Part shown: positions 1-8,939 of the stretch, one piece after another
Layout: every line of letters begins with the position of its first letter
Numbering within the stretch: position 1 is the first letter of the stretch
DNA from: an uncultured Eggerthella sp.
GTDB lineage: Bacteria > Actinomycetota > Coriobacteriia > Coriobacteriales > Eggerthellaceae
Reading direction: 5' to 3'
Length of the DNA stretch: 64,000 nt
NCBI GenBank assembly: GCA_900542065.1
Contig: UQLU01000003.1
Location: forward strand, 135,373 to 199,372
Made by a program: the position numbers and the translations under genes
The notes under the pieces: generated by a model
What the model was told of the DNA's origin: nothing
The model's database searches: none
Seen by the model: the letters and a program-made list of their open reading frames with translations, nothing else

Positions 1-3000
1 GCGGAAAATACCAACTCTCCTGCTAGGAGTGTAGAGAACGACGATACCCTCTACTATTTCCAGATAACCTACTATGAAGGCAACGAGGAAAAGACTGAGT
101 GGGTATCAAGACCTGGTTCAACATTCTATGTAAACGGATCAAATGAAGACACGCTCACTTTAGTGGATGGACAGGCAAACATCAAGCAGGGCGCACCAAG
201 ACTCGGCTACCTTACTGATTTTGCACAGGCAAAGAGTGAAAACACCACAAACACTGCAGAGCAGGTATTCCATCCTGTATATGACGGAAACGGTCAGTTC
301 ACGGTATATCTTGGCAATAACGGTGTACTGAAGGCTGATGCTCCGAAGTCTTTGACGGTTGAAAAAGACGTAACTGCTGGCGAAGGTCTGACGGCTCCTG
401 ATGCTGACTTCACATTTGAAGTAACCATTGCTTCTAAGGCAGACGCTACGGGCAAGGCTATTTTGACGGATGCCGATGGTCAGACAACCGACCAAGAATT
501 GACGTTTGACGCTGACGGTAAAGCAACCTTCACTCTTAAGGATGGCCAGTCCATGGAAATCCTTAATATAGGAGAGGGTGCCAGCTACACAGTTAAAGAA
601 ATCAATCTGCCGGCAGGATTTACTTCCGATCAGGCAGACAACACGAAGACGGGCACCGTTTCTGCGACTGACCAAGACAACGTAGTAACTTTTACGAATA
701 CCTATAACGTAACGGAAGTAACAACAGAAGATCTTGGAATCACCTTAGGTGGCACCAAGAGCATTACTGGCCGCGACTTCCAGGCGGACGATGAATTTGT
801 ATTCACCATCGCTCCTGCTCAGGCGACACCAAATGCTCCGCTGCCTACAGAAGATACTGATCAGGATGGCAGCGCAACCACCGCCACGGTAAATCCGACA
901 GCAGGCGATGAGGTTTCCTTCGAATTTGGTGACGTAACCTTCGACAAGCCAGGTGAATATCGCTACGTCATTACTGAAAACACTGGTACTCTGCCTGGCG
1001 TTGACTATGACGGCGCGCTTTATCGTGTGAACATCATTATTAAAGATAACGGTGACGGCACGCTAAGTCTTGCTAGCGTAGACGGTGGTCTCACAGGTAT
1101 AAATAACTTGGATTATCCTACTAATCCATTCATCCAGATCTGGGACGGCGACCAGGCTGGTGACGTAGTTGGTGCCGTAGCATTTGAAAACAACTACAGT
1201 GCAACCAGCGCTGAAGCTACCATTCAGGGCACGAAGGTTCTCAACTCCACCAACAGTGACCGCATCCTTGCCGACGATGACTTCACATTTACCATTGAAG
1301 CTCTTGGTTGCAACACAGATGGCGGAGACCAATTCAACCAGGTGCCTACTGGAGACCCCGAGCAGCCTATGCCTGTTAATACTGAAGTAAATAATGTAGC
1401 CAACGGCAATGTTATCTTTGGTGAAATGACCTTCACTCAGGACATGATTGGCAACACCTACGGCTACAAGATTACTGAAAAGCTTCCGCAGGGCGTGGAT
1501 GAAAATAACCCAACTCTGAACGGTGTGACCTATGACACCTCTGAAAAGATTGTTAAGGTCACGGTAACCAGGTCTGATGAAGGCGGAGAAGAACACGTAG
1601 TTGCAACCGTAACGCCGAACGACGGTACGGCTGAAGCTGCTAAGAACTTCACGTTCACTAACACTTACGAACCTTCTTCGATCACGATTGGTGAAGACAC
1701 CAACGACGCCATTACAGTACAGAAGACCTTTACTGGACGTACCTGGAACGACAGCGATACGTTTGAATATACGCTGAAAGCACTTGATGGCGCATCTGCA
1801 CCTGACCAAACAACGCTGAACATTGGTAAGCCTGCAAGTGGCACTTCAAACACCGAAACGTTCGGTGACATTACTTTTGAAAAAGAAGGTACATATAAAT
1901 ATGAAATCACCGAAACTAAGGGCAATCTGGGTGGCGTTGATTACGACGAACACACTGCTACGGTAACCGTGACGGTGACGGAAGACGAAGATAAAGGCAC
2001 GCTTAGTGCTGAAGTTTCCTATGACAACACCAAGGCTGAAAACGCCAGCGACCAGGCAGTTAAGAATGCTGCTGCATTCACCAATACGTATAAGGCTACG
2101 TTCGACGCAAGCACGACGGTTAACCTGAATGGTAAGAAGGAACTGACAGGCAAGTCGCTTACCGACAACGCGTTCTACTTCATCGTAGATCCGCAAGAAA
2201 CGGCATCTGGCGATCATGCGCCTACGGGCGAAAGCGTAGCTTGGAACCCCAACAAGGCTGACGGTTCCATCCAGCTGTTGAAGAATGTTACCTATACGGA
2301 AGCTGGCGAATACGTATACATCATTAAGGAACAGATTCCTTCCAACAAGGCTCTGGGTATGACCTACGATGAGTCTGAATATCGTGTAACGGTAACGGTT
2401 ACGGATGACCAGCAGGGCAACCTGAAGGCAAGCGAACCGAAGATTGAGAAGAAGGCAGCTGGCGCAGCTGATTATGAGGAAGCAGATGCAGTTGTATTTA
2501 AAAACAGCTACGAACCGCTTTCTGGAACCTATACGCCGCTGAAGATTACTAAGGTTCTCTCTGGCGATAGAAATACCGCTTTGGCAGCAGGCGAATTCTC
2601 CTTTGAGATGAGCGTTGACAGTGCTAACCCAGAAGATGGCATTACGCTCCCACAGCAGACTACAGTCGAAAATGCCGCTGATGGTACCGTACAGTTTGGC
2701 AACATCACCTTTACTAAGCCTGGCACCTATGTGGTACAGGTAAAGGAAGTTGTGCCTGCTGATGGTGATAAGGTTGCAGGCGTAACGTATGACGACCACG
2801 TCATCAAGAGTACCTTTACGGTAACGGACGTAGACGGTCAGCTGACGGTCAACAGAACTAGTTCTACGGGCAGCCAGACCTTCACCAATACGTATAAGAC
2901 TACGGGCACGCTTGATGGTGTAACCAACCTTGAAGTAACCAAGAGCTTCACAGGCAGGGATAACGACGAATGGCTTGATACAGATTCGTTCGGATTCAAG

Positions 3001-6000
3001 CTGGAAGCTGCTGATGAAGCAACCACGAAGGCTATCACTGACGGCGAAGTGGTACTTCCCGATAACGCAACTTCACTGGTAATTGACGCACAGACCGCTG
3101 ACCACAAGGCAGCCTTTGGCGACATCACCTTTAATGCGGAGGGCACATATATCTTCAAGGTAACGGAGACCGTTCCCGCGGATGAGGATAAGATTGCAGG
3201 TGTAACCTACGACGACCACGAAGCAATCATTACTGTTACTACCACAGATAATGGTGACGGTACACTCGAAGTAACGCCGCAGGTTGGTGCTGATGCCCTG
3301 ACCTTCACCAACACCTATAAGCCTTCAGGTGAAGTAACGGTTGGTAAGGACGGCATTAAGCTTTCGAAGGTCTTCGAAGGTGCAGCATGGGACGAAAACT
3401 TCAGCTTCGACTTCACCATTGAACCTAGCGAAGATAATCCTTATGCCCCAATGCCAGAGGAGACTACCGTAACGCTTACTTCTGAAAATGCTGAAGTCCA
3501 AGGCGACGGAACCTACAAAGCTGACTTTGGCTTCGGACCCTTCACCTTCGATGCAATAGGTGACTATAAGTACATCGTTAAAGAAAAGGCAACGGAAGAT
3601 GTTCTGGGTGAAAGTTATAACCCAGGTATTAAGTACGACAACCATGAGGTAGTAATAACTATTTCAGTAACTGACAATAAGCAGGGCGGTTTTGTAACAA
3701 GCGTAAGCTATAAAGGCGAAACAACCTTCAATAACACCTATGCTGCAGAGTTGGACTACAACACAGCAGGTGGCTTGGTTATTGAAAAGACCTTGGTTGA
3801 CCACGACATCGCAGCTGGTCAGTTTGAGTTCACAGTAACGGGAACCAATGACGCCGCGAAGGAGCTGCTTGGCGCGGATGGCACGAAGAAGGTGTCCACC
3901 AAGGGCGCGACCATGGGCGATGACGGCAATGCGGTAGAAAACATCCAGTTGTTCGACGACATGGTATTTACCCATACGCACGATACCTCTGTGGATCCCG
4001 AATACACCTTTACGGTGAAGGAAACCACGGGTGGTGACGAAGGCGCTGGTTATACCAACGACGACACGGAATACACCGTAACCATCAACGTTATTGACGA
4101 CAAGCAGGGTGGCCTGACTGTTAAAACAAAGGTTATGGGTGGTAGCGTTAATAAAACCTACACCTATAGTAACGACGGCGGCGAAACCAAAACCGCAATC
4201 ATCCCGTTCACCAACACTTATGAAGCCTCTGGTTCTTTGGGTGGCAGCGGCGCAACGTCGCTGAACGCTACCAAGGTAACCAATGGTCGCGATATGACTG
4301 AAGGCGAATTTGACTTCACCGTAACGGCTAAGAGCAATGTTGATCAGAGCGTCAAAAAATACGCAACTGGTTCAAACGTTGCAGCAGGTGACGGCGTTGC
4401 GGGTGCAGTGAACTTCTCTGAGATTAAGTTCACTAAGGAATCGCTGAATGAAGACGCAGTTGCAGGCTATGCAACCTACAACGATGTAGATGGTTCTTAC
4501 ACCTACGTATTTACCGTTGCTGAAGAAACTGACGGCTTGGCAGAAGAAGGCATTACGCCGACCGCTTCTAGCTTCACGGTAAATGTAGTAGTAACCGACA
4601 ACAACGACGGTACACTAGGCATTGACGTAACCTACCCGCAGGGCAGCAACGGCACGCTGGCATTTGTAAATACTTACGAAGCAGAAGAAGTACCTCTGAC
4701 CATTGTTGGTCAAAAGAAGATTGACAATGGCGGCTGGGCAGATGCTCCTACCTTGGCAGACATTGCGGGCAAGTACACCTTTACTCTGACTGGCGTTGAC
4801 GAAGACGGCAACGACGCTCCGCTTCCGAACAATGCAACGGGCAGCGCAAAGGCCAACAATGATGCTTCTGGTAGCGTCGACTTCGGCACCATTACCTACA
4901 CGCTTGAAAATGTGTTTGGTACTGAAGAGGCTGCCGCTGACACCACCGACGCAGAAGCAACTGGCGCGGAAACAGACACAGAAGGCGTTGAAGCTACTGA
5001 AGAAACTGAAACTGACGAAGGCATTGAAACCTATGCTGGTACTGAGCGCAGCAAGACCTTCACCTACACCATTGAAGAAACTGGTGACGTTGACGGTATT
5101 AGTAACGACGAACCACAAACCTTTAAGGTTACCGTAACGGACAACGGGCAGGGCAAACTTACAGTCACCACTGATCCAACAGCAAATGCGCTGTTTAGCT
5201 TCACCAACACGTATAGTGTGACTGAAGAAGAAAGCACCCCAACAGATGGAAGCTTGACGTTAAGCAAGACTCTTACGGGCCGAGATATGACCGAAGGCGA
5301 ATTCTCCTTTGAGATGGTTGGCACTAGCGACAACGCCAAGGGCATGAAAGCCACTGGCGTGAATGCTGCAGCAGCTGACGGCGAAGCTGGAAGCGTTGCT
5401 CTAATCCCCATTACCTTTAAGGAGCCTGGAACCTATGAATTCCAGATTCGCGAAGTAAACAACAAGCTTGGTGGCGTGGATTACGACGCATCTACCTTAA
5501 CTGCGAAAGCTGAAGTTTCCAGCGATGGGGCTGGCAATATGGTTATCGAATGGACGGTCTTCGATGCTAATGGCAATGAGGTGACCGAAAAGACCTTCAA
5601 CAACACTTATACAGCCAAAGACACTTCCGTAGTCCTTGGTGGTACTAAGGTTCTTGATGGTCGTACGCTTACTGAAGGCGAGTTCCAGTTCAAGTTGGCA
5701 GATGCTAATGGCAATGAAATCCAAACTGTAAGCAACGATGCTAAGGGTGGCTTCGCCTTTGACAAGATTACCTATAGCGATGCTGGTGAATACTGCTATG
5801 TAATCACTGAGGTAGCACCTGAGGATACCGACGCTGAAACAGAAGGCGTTCAGAACAACGGAGTTACCTACGACACAACAACCTACAACGTAAAGGTTGT
5901 TGTAGAAGATGACCTGAAGGGCAACCTAAAGATCGCTCAGCTTACCTATAACGATGAGGCTAAGCTTCCAATATTCACCAACACCTACACGGCACCTGCT

Positions 6001-6177
6001 GAACCTGAGCAGGGTGGCGAAGGTGACGGTGACGGCGGCTTGTTCGGTATGGCTAAGACGGGCGACTTCACAGGTGGCATTATGGCAGCGCTCGCTGCGG
6101 TTGTTGCCGCTGCAGCTGCAGGCGCAACCTATGCAATTCGCAAGATGCGCCGTCCACGTGGTCGTCACGCACGATAA
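1..6177 (+). CDS. Giant wall-anchored stalk protein with FctA/Spy0128-like isopeptide repeats (5' end missing)
   Basis: The reading frame is open from base 1, so the gene starts upstream; at least 2058 residues lie in the window. It consists of about a dozen roughly 110-150-residue repeats. Each starts with a strand such as 'GGTKxLxGR' followed by 'EFxFxL/I', has a central 'GxYxYxIxE', and ends with an FTNTY-type motif; thirteen such ends or variants are visible. This is the pattern of Spy0128/FctA pilin domains, in which a Lys of the first strand bonds to the Asn of the last strand with a catalytic Glu. The C-terminus has a glycine/acid-rich spacer, a MAKTGD motif (about nt 6048-6065), a hydrophobic Ala-rich helix and an Arg-rich tail, which is a cell-wall sorting signal with LP replaced by MA. 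It is probably an extended adhesin or pilus-like stalk. An acidic Thr/Glu/Ala-rich insert interrupts one repeat at about 4915-5040. Confidence 0.9.
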   Translation, partial: AENTNSPARSVENDDTLYYFQITYYEGNEEKTEWVSRPGSTFYVNGSNEDTLTLVDGQANIKQGAPRLGYLTDFAQAKSENTTNTAEQVFHPVYDGNGQFTVYLGNNGVLKADAPKSLTVEKDVTAGEGLTAPDADFTFEVTIASKADATGKAILTDADGQTTDQELTFDADGKATFTLKDGQSMEILNIGEGASYTVKEINLPAGFTSDQADNTKTGTVSATDQDNVVTFTNTYNVTEVTTEDLGITLGGTKSITGRDFQADDEFVFTIAPAQATPNAPLPTEDTDQDGSATTATVNPTAGDEVSFEFGDVTFDKPGEYRYVITENTGTLPGVDYDGALYRVNIIIKDNGDGTLSLASVDGGLTGINNLDYPTNPFIQIWDGDQAGDVVGAVAFENNYSATSAEATIQGTKVLNSTNSDRILADDDFTFTIEALGCNTDGGDQFNQVPTGDPEQPMPVNTEVNNVANGNVIFGEMTFTQDMIGNTYGYKITEKLPQGVDENNPTLNGVTYDTSEKIVKVTVTRSDEGGEEHVVATVTPNDGTAEAAKNFTFTNTYEPSSITIGEDTNDAITVQKTFTGRTWNDSDTFEYTLKALDGASAPDQTTLNIGKPASGTSNTETFGDITFEKEGTYKYEITETKGNLGGVDYDEHTATVTVTVTEDEDKGTLSAEVSYDNTKAENASDQAVKNAAAFTNTYKATFDASTTVNLNGKKELTGKSLTDNAFYFIVDPQETASGDHAPTGESVAWNPNKADGSIQLLKNVTYTEAGEYVYIIKEQIPSNKALGMTYDESEYRVTVTVTDDQQGNLKASEPKIEKKAAGAADYEEADAVVFKNSYEPLSGTYTPLKITKVLSGDRNTALAAGEFSFEMSVDSANPEDGITLPQQTTVENAADGTVQFGNITFTKPGTYVVQVKEVVPADGDKVAGVTYDDHVIKSTFTVTDVDGQLTVNRTSSTGSQTFTNTYKTTGTLDGVTNLEVTKSFTGRDNDEWLDTDSFGFKLEAADEATTKAITDGEVVLPDNATSLVIDAQTADHKAAFGDITFNAEGTYIFKVTETVPADEDKIAGVTYDDHEAIITVTTTDNGDGTLEVTPQVGADALTFTNTYKPSGEVTVGKDGIKLSKVFEGAAWDENFSFDFTIEPSEDNPYAPMPEETTVTLTSENAEVQGDGTYKADFGFGPFTFDAIGDYKYIVKEKATEDVLGESYNPGIKYDNHEVVITISVTDNKQGGFVTSVSYKGETTFNNTYAAELDYNTAGGLVIEKTLVDHDIAAGQFEFTVTGTNDAAKELLGADGTKKVSTKGATMGDDGNAVENIQLFDDMVFTHTHDTSVDPEYTFTVKETTGGDEGAGYTNDDTEYTVTINVIDDKQGGLTVKTKVMGGSVNKTYTYSNDGGETKTAIIPFTNTYEASGSLGGSGATSLNATKVTNGRDMTEGEFDFTVTAKSNVDQSVKKYATGSNVAAGDGVAGAVNFSEIKFTKESLNEDAVAGYATYNDVDGSYTYVFTVAEETDGLAEEGITPTASSFTVNVVVTDNNDGTLGIDVTYPQGSNGTLAFVNTYEAEEVPLTIVGQKKIDNGGWADAPTLADIAGKYTFTLTGVDEDGNDAPLPNNATGSAKANNDASGSVDFGTITYTLENVFGTEEAAADTTDAEATGAETDTEGVEATEETETDEGIETYAGTERSKTFTYTIEETGDVDGISNDEPQTFKVTVTDNGQGKLTVTTDPTANALFSFTNTYSVTEEESTPTDGSLTLSKTLTGRDMTEGEFSFEMVGTSDNAKGMKATGVNAAAADGEAGSVALIPITFKEPGTYEFQIREVNNKLGGVDYDASTLTAKAEVSSDGAGNMVIEWTVFDANGNEVTEKTFNNTYTAKDTSVVLGGTKVLDGRTLTEGEFQFKLADANGNEIQTVSNDAKGGFAFDKITYSDAGEYCYVITEVAPEDTDAETEGVQNNGVTYDTTTYNVKVVVEDDLKGNLKIAQLTYNDEAKLPIFTNTYTAPAEPEQGGEGDGDGGLFGMAKTGDFTGGIMAALAAVVAAAAAGATYAIRKMRRPRGRHAR

Positions 6178-6225
6178 ACCTTAAGGCCTTCAAAAGCGCG
6201 AAAAATAAGAAGGCTTAAAGAATCC

Positions 6226-6268
6226 AAGGGAGTTCGAGACATAAGCGCTCGAGCTCCCTTGTTGATTT
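6226..6268 (+). terminator. Rho-independent terminator of the stalk protein gene
   Basis: A 13-bp stem (arms 6226-6238 and 6248-6260, one G-T wobble) with a 9-nt loop is followed by a T-rich stretch. It lies 49 nt after the stop codon. Confidence 0.8.
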
Positions 6269-6452
6269 TCAATCTCTCTTTGGATTTCAGAAATTTCGTA
6301 CGTCTAAAAATTCGCAACTAAGAAAATCGCATTTCAATTCTCAATTTCGAAATTTGCTATTTGGAATTTTGAAACCCTTTAGCAAATTCAATTCTGAAAA
6401 ATCGTAGCGTCAGTACTCATCATTCGTGGAAGTGCTGCAAGGGGATGGTCTT

Positions 6453-6785
6453 ATGAACTGGAGCATGGCGGTTCGGCAAAGAGCTGCCGAGTTGTTTGAA
6501 AAAGGCATGGGATACAAGGCAGTATCGTCCGAGTTGGGAATTAATCGGGAAACCGTACGTGACTGGTCGTATACCTGGCGTGCGCTAGGCACCGAAGAAT
6601 TTCTAACCAGTCACGCAGGCGAGCGTGTTACCTATCCTCCCGAAATAAAAATGGCGGTAGCCCGCGATAGGCTGAGCGGTATGGGCGTGGTTGAAGTTAT
6701 GACGAAATATCGCATTCCTAATCGTCATCGCGTAAAAGAATGGGTCGGTATGTATTCCGAAGCAGGCGAAGACGCCTTTAAATAA
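6453..6785 (+). CDS. Small tandem helix-turn-helix protein (IS3 OrfA-like, no transposase partner)
   Basis: A 110-residue protein with two predicted HTH units. The first (about residues 8-37) contains 'LFEKGMGYKAV' and 'RETVRDW'; the second (about 62-100) contains 'YPPEIKMAV' and 'NRHRVKEW'. The ATG at 6453 is preferred over the GTG at 6426 because an AAGGGGA ribosome site lies 7 nt before it. The fold resembles the N-terminal DNA-binding part of IS3-type OrfA proteins, but no DDE-transposase ORF follows and no terminal inverted repeats are obvious. A clear paralogue opens the surface-polymer cluster at 40606. Its position directly downstream of a surface-protein gene suggests a domesticated regulator of surface genes. 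The function is unknown. Confidence 0.75.
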   Translation: MNWSMAVRQRAAELFEKGMGYKAVSSELGINRETVRDWSYTWRALGTEEFLTSHAGERVTYPPEIKMAVARDRLSGMGVVEVMTKYRIPNRHRVKEWVGMYSEAGEDAFK

Positions 6786-6857
6786 CTTCGCAACTAACTA
6801 CATAGAGGAATCTTCTCTGTATAGGGGAACGACCTCTATGATTCACCTTTTTAAAGA

Positions 6858-6889
6858 AAAGAGACATCAAGCAATCTCAATGTCTCTTT
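6858..6889. terminator. 32-nt repeated hairpin, copy 1; bidirectional terminator
   Basis: Perfect 10-bp stem AAAGAGACAT/ATGTCTCTTT with a 12-nt loop beginning CAAGCAAT. It lies between the HTH gene (+) and hicB (-), which converge, with T-rich tracts on both sides. A near-identical copy (28 of 32 positions) occurs at 7889-7920. Confidence 0.75.
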
Positions 6890-6906
6890 GTCTGCGCTTT
6901 TTCTTT

Positions 6907-7395
6907 TTAATTTACCAATGAGTAGCTGCTGGTTGTGTTTGATTTGCTGTTTCGTTTAGGTCTGCCAGCGGATTTTGGATTATTAAAACGGTCCATAACG
7001 TCGTACGCTAACACCATTCGAGTGTTTCCGATTTTTTCTGTTCGCAAGATTTTTTCTTTAATAAGTGAATGGATTCTAGGACAAGAAACGTCAAGAATAT
7101 CTGCAGCTTCTTGTACTGTCATGTAAGCATCTAAAACTGAAGCAGGATCTACAACAGTTGCGATCCCCATTCGGATATCGTTTTGAGCACAAGCATGTCC
7201 GAAACGTCCGATTGAATTAGGCTCTTCGCCCTTTTTAATCTTAGAAGATAAGTGCAGCGCTAGTATGTCCTGAGCCATGTACGACGCATCTGCAAGATTG
7301 CTGCCCTGAGTGGTAAGTCCAAATTCTGGGAACAAAACATCGTAGCCTCCGATGGCATTGGGGGTAAAAATGGCTTCGTATATAAATCGTTTCAT
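6907..7395 (-). CDS. hicB: HicB-type antitoxin with a MerR/excisionase-like HTH
   Basis: A 162-residue protein. Residues 1-85 have the HicB partial RNase-H-like fold pattern ('YEAIFTPNAIGGYDVLFPEF', then 'TQGSNLADA'). Residues about 90-135 form an excisionase-like HTH ('MTVQEAADILDVSCPRIHSLI'-type) in place of the more common Xre or ribbon-helix-helix domain. It sits 24 nt downstream of hicA in the same transcript. By family knowledge it would neutralise HicA and repress the operon by binding the promoter palindrome at 7636-7651. The C-terminal 25 residues are basic and Ser/Asn-rich. Confidence 0.85.
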   Translation of the reverse strand: MKRFIYEAIFTPNAIGGYDVLFPEFGLTTQGSNLADASYMAQDILALHLSSKIKKGEEPNSIGRFGHACAQNDIRMGIATVVDPASVLDAYMTVQEAADILDVSCPRIHSLIKEKILRTEKIGNTRMVLAYDVMDRFNNPKSAGRPKRNSKSNTTSSYSLVN

Positions 7396-7419
7396 GGCAA
7401 GCTCATTTCTGAAAGAGAT

Positions 7420-7620
7420 TTAGTTTATATCGCGTTTTATGCCGAGGGCTCGTTTTCTAATATCGTTTTCTACACCAGGAGAAAACGTCTTTTTATGCCG
7501 AGGGAGATAAATCTTAGTTCCCCAGGGCATCGTGAACTCGTCGTGCTCTTTGCCGTGGGCAGTGAACTTTCCTCCATTTTGCTTAATAAGCTTAACTGCT
7601 TGACGGTAAGTTAAAGGCAC
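7420..7620 (-). CDS. hicA: HicA-type mRNA interferase toxin
   Basis: A 66-residue protein with the double-stranded-RNA-binding-like fold of HicA toxins: 'TYRQAVKLIKQNGGKF', then 'GKEHDEF' carrying the expected catalytic His, then 'LPRHKKTFSPG'. It starts with GTG at 7620, with GGGTGAT about 5 nt upstream on the minus strand. It is the first gene of the hicAB pair. HicA toxins cleave mRNA independently of the ribosome when HicB is degraded. Length and motifs are normal for the family, so it is probably active. Confidence 0.87.
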   Translation of the reverse strand: MPLTYRQAVKLIKQNGGKFTAHGKEHDEFTMPWGTKIYLPRHKKTFSPGVENDIRKRALGIKRDIN

Positions 7621-7635
7621 CTAGATCACCCGCTA

Positions 7636-7651
7636 TAGTTAATTATAACTA
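7636..7651 (-). promoter_or_regulatory. Palindrome overlapping the hicAB -10 box (probable HicB operator)
   Basis: TAGTTA-ATTA-TAACTA is a perfect 6-bp inverted repeat 15 nt upstream of the hicA start. On the minus strand it contains a TATAAT hexamer, so a repressor bound here would block the promoter. Autoregulation by HicB is inferred from the family. Confidence 0.55.
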
Positions 7652-8082
7652 CTAGTAACAATTATTAAATAAAAATATTACGACCAGTAAGTTTTTTTAA
7701 ATTCTGCACTACGAAGAAATGAAGCTATTTCTATCATTGCAGATCAAATTCACATTAAAGAGAAAAATAAGTACAACAAGTTGCACAAAAGAACGAAAGA
7801 AAGTGCACATAAGTCTGAAGCGCAACACACATAAAGTGCATAAGGATTGCATAAAGAGTAGCTAGTGCGAATGAAAGCTTTCATTAAAAAAGAGACATCA
7901 AGCAATGTTGATGTCTCTTTATCTATGGTTATTTGATTAAATCTGCCGTACTAGATTTGTTGTATCAGTTCACATCATCATGGCGGGAGAGGCGAATTCG
8001 AACGCTAAACAATCGCAACTCGATTATGGTGTCGGTTCTTTTGTGTTCCAGCTAATCTTATGTGCTGCACGCCGCAACCTAA
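7652..8082. other. Intergenic region between hicA and the flavoprotein gene
   Basis: AT-rich, with no convincing coding region. It contains the terminator hairpin at 7889-7920 and, at 7981-8010, a minus-strand segment resembling the 3' end of a tRNA (TTCGAAT loop and a terminal CCA). No complete tRNA can be folded from it. Confidence 0.6.
7889..7920 (-). terminator. 32-nt repeated hairpin, copy 2
   Basis: A 12-bp perfect stem (7889-7900 with 7909-7920) whose minus-strand 3' side runs into TTTTTT. It probably terminates the flavoprotein gene that ends at 8083. It shares the stem and the first part of the loop with copy 1 at 6858. Confidence 0.7.
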
Positions 8083-8697
8083 CTAACTCAAGCGCTGAAT
8101 CAATTCCACCATATCTTTACCAAGCTGATGAGCCAGAAGTGGCGCAATAGGATCTTCCTCTACGCTGCGGCGCCAACGAGGTTTGCCGTCCTGCATACCT
8201 GCCATCAATGAACCAGTAATACCCGAGGCAATAACAGGGCCTTCGGGACGAGGATGCACAATAAGCATTTCGTGAGTAGCAAAGAAGTTTTCCAGCACTG
8301 CATTCGTGCTTTCTGCGCCACAGTTATCCAGGCCAGACATCGTCAAAAAGCCGCCAACCTTGCCTTTTAGCTGGTTGGAAGTCATATGAAGAGGGCGCGT
8401 GCGATCGATGAAATTTTTCATACGCGCGGTAACATTGCCAAAGTAGTCGGGGGAGCCCAAAATAATGCCGTCGGCATCAAGCATCTTCTGCTTCAGTTCG
8501 TCCATGTCATCGCTGATAGAGCACATTGGCTTAAACAGGCACTTGTTGCAGCCAGCGCAAAATTCAATGTCCAGCTCGGCCAAATCAACCATTTCGGTTT
8601 CGGCACCTAAAGCAGCAGCTTCGTCGAGGGCCATCTGCAAGAGTTTGCTGGTATTTTCGCCTACGCGATGGCTTCCGTTAATAGCAAGGATTTTCAT
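8083..8697 (-). CDS. Iron-sulfur flavoprotein / NAD(P)H-dependent FMN reductase family
   Basis: A 204-residue flavodoxin-fold protein. The FMN phosphate loop is 'GSHRVGENTS' (residues 8-17) and 'SPDYFGNVTARMKNFIDR' matches the flavin-contacting region. Cys47, Cys50, Cys53 and Cys59 form the compact CxxCxxCx5C motif of Isf-type proteins that bind a [4Fe-4S] cluster beside FMN. Such proteins move electrons from ferredoxin or NAD(P)H to small acceptors and often serve oxidative-stress or reductive metabolism. It is monocistronic and divergent from the hydrolase gene at 8940. The physiological partner is unknown. Confidence 0.87.
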   Translation of the reverse strand: MKILAINGSHRVGENTSKLLQMALDEAAALGAETEMVDLAELDIEFCAGCNKCLFKPMCSISDDMDELKQKMLDADGIILGSPDYFGNVTARMKNFIDRTRPLHMTSNQLKGKVGGFLTMSGLDNCGAESTNAVLENFFATHEMLIVHPRPEGPVIASGITGSLMAGMQDGKPRWRRSVEEDPIAPLLAHQLGKDMVELIQRLS

Positions 8698-8939
8698 AGT
8701 GAACCCCTTTTCGAATACCCCGTATCTTGTCCCTTATGCGTATTGTACAGGGAGCGAGGGTGCAGATAAGCATCCAAATTCACCAAGAATAAAACCATTT
8801 GGTGTCTTGTACGTCTGAACAGCGAAAAACACCGCTACAATATGAATAAGACAATAAAGGGGAATTGTTCTGTTCGAATTTGTTTCATCATGTGTTTCTA
8901 ATTCTGGGGCGCGTGAGATGCATATTTTAAGGAGGGGCT

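Noticed and set aside
1063..1809. Long minus-strand frames inside the giant surface gene (also 1846-2799 and others)
   Set aside because: They are opposite-strand shadows caused by the repeat codon pattern; protein text has no recognisable domain and no ribosome sites.
6453..6785. Complete IS3-type insertion sequence at the first HTH gene (and at 40606)
   Set aside because: No DDE transposase ORF follows either copy, and no terminal inverted repeats or target duplications are visible.
7981..8060. Intact tRNA gene
   Set aside because: Only a T-arm and 3'-end-like segment is present; no D-arm, anticodon arm or acceptor 5' strand can be matched.
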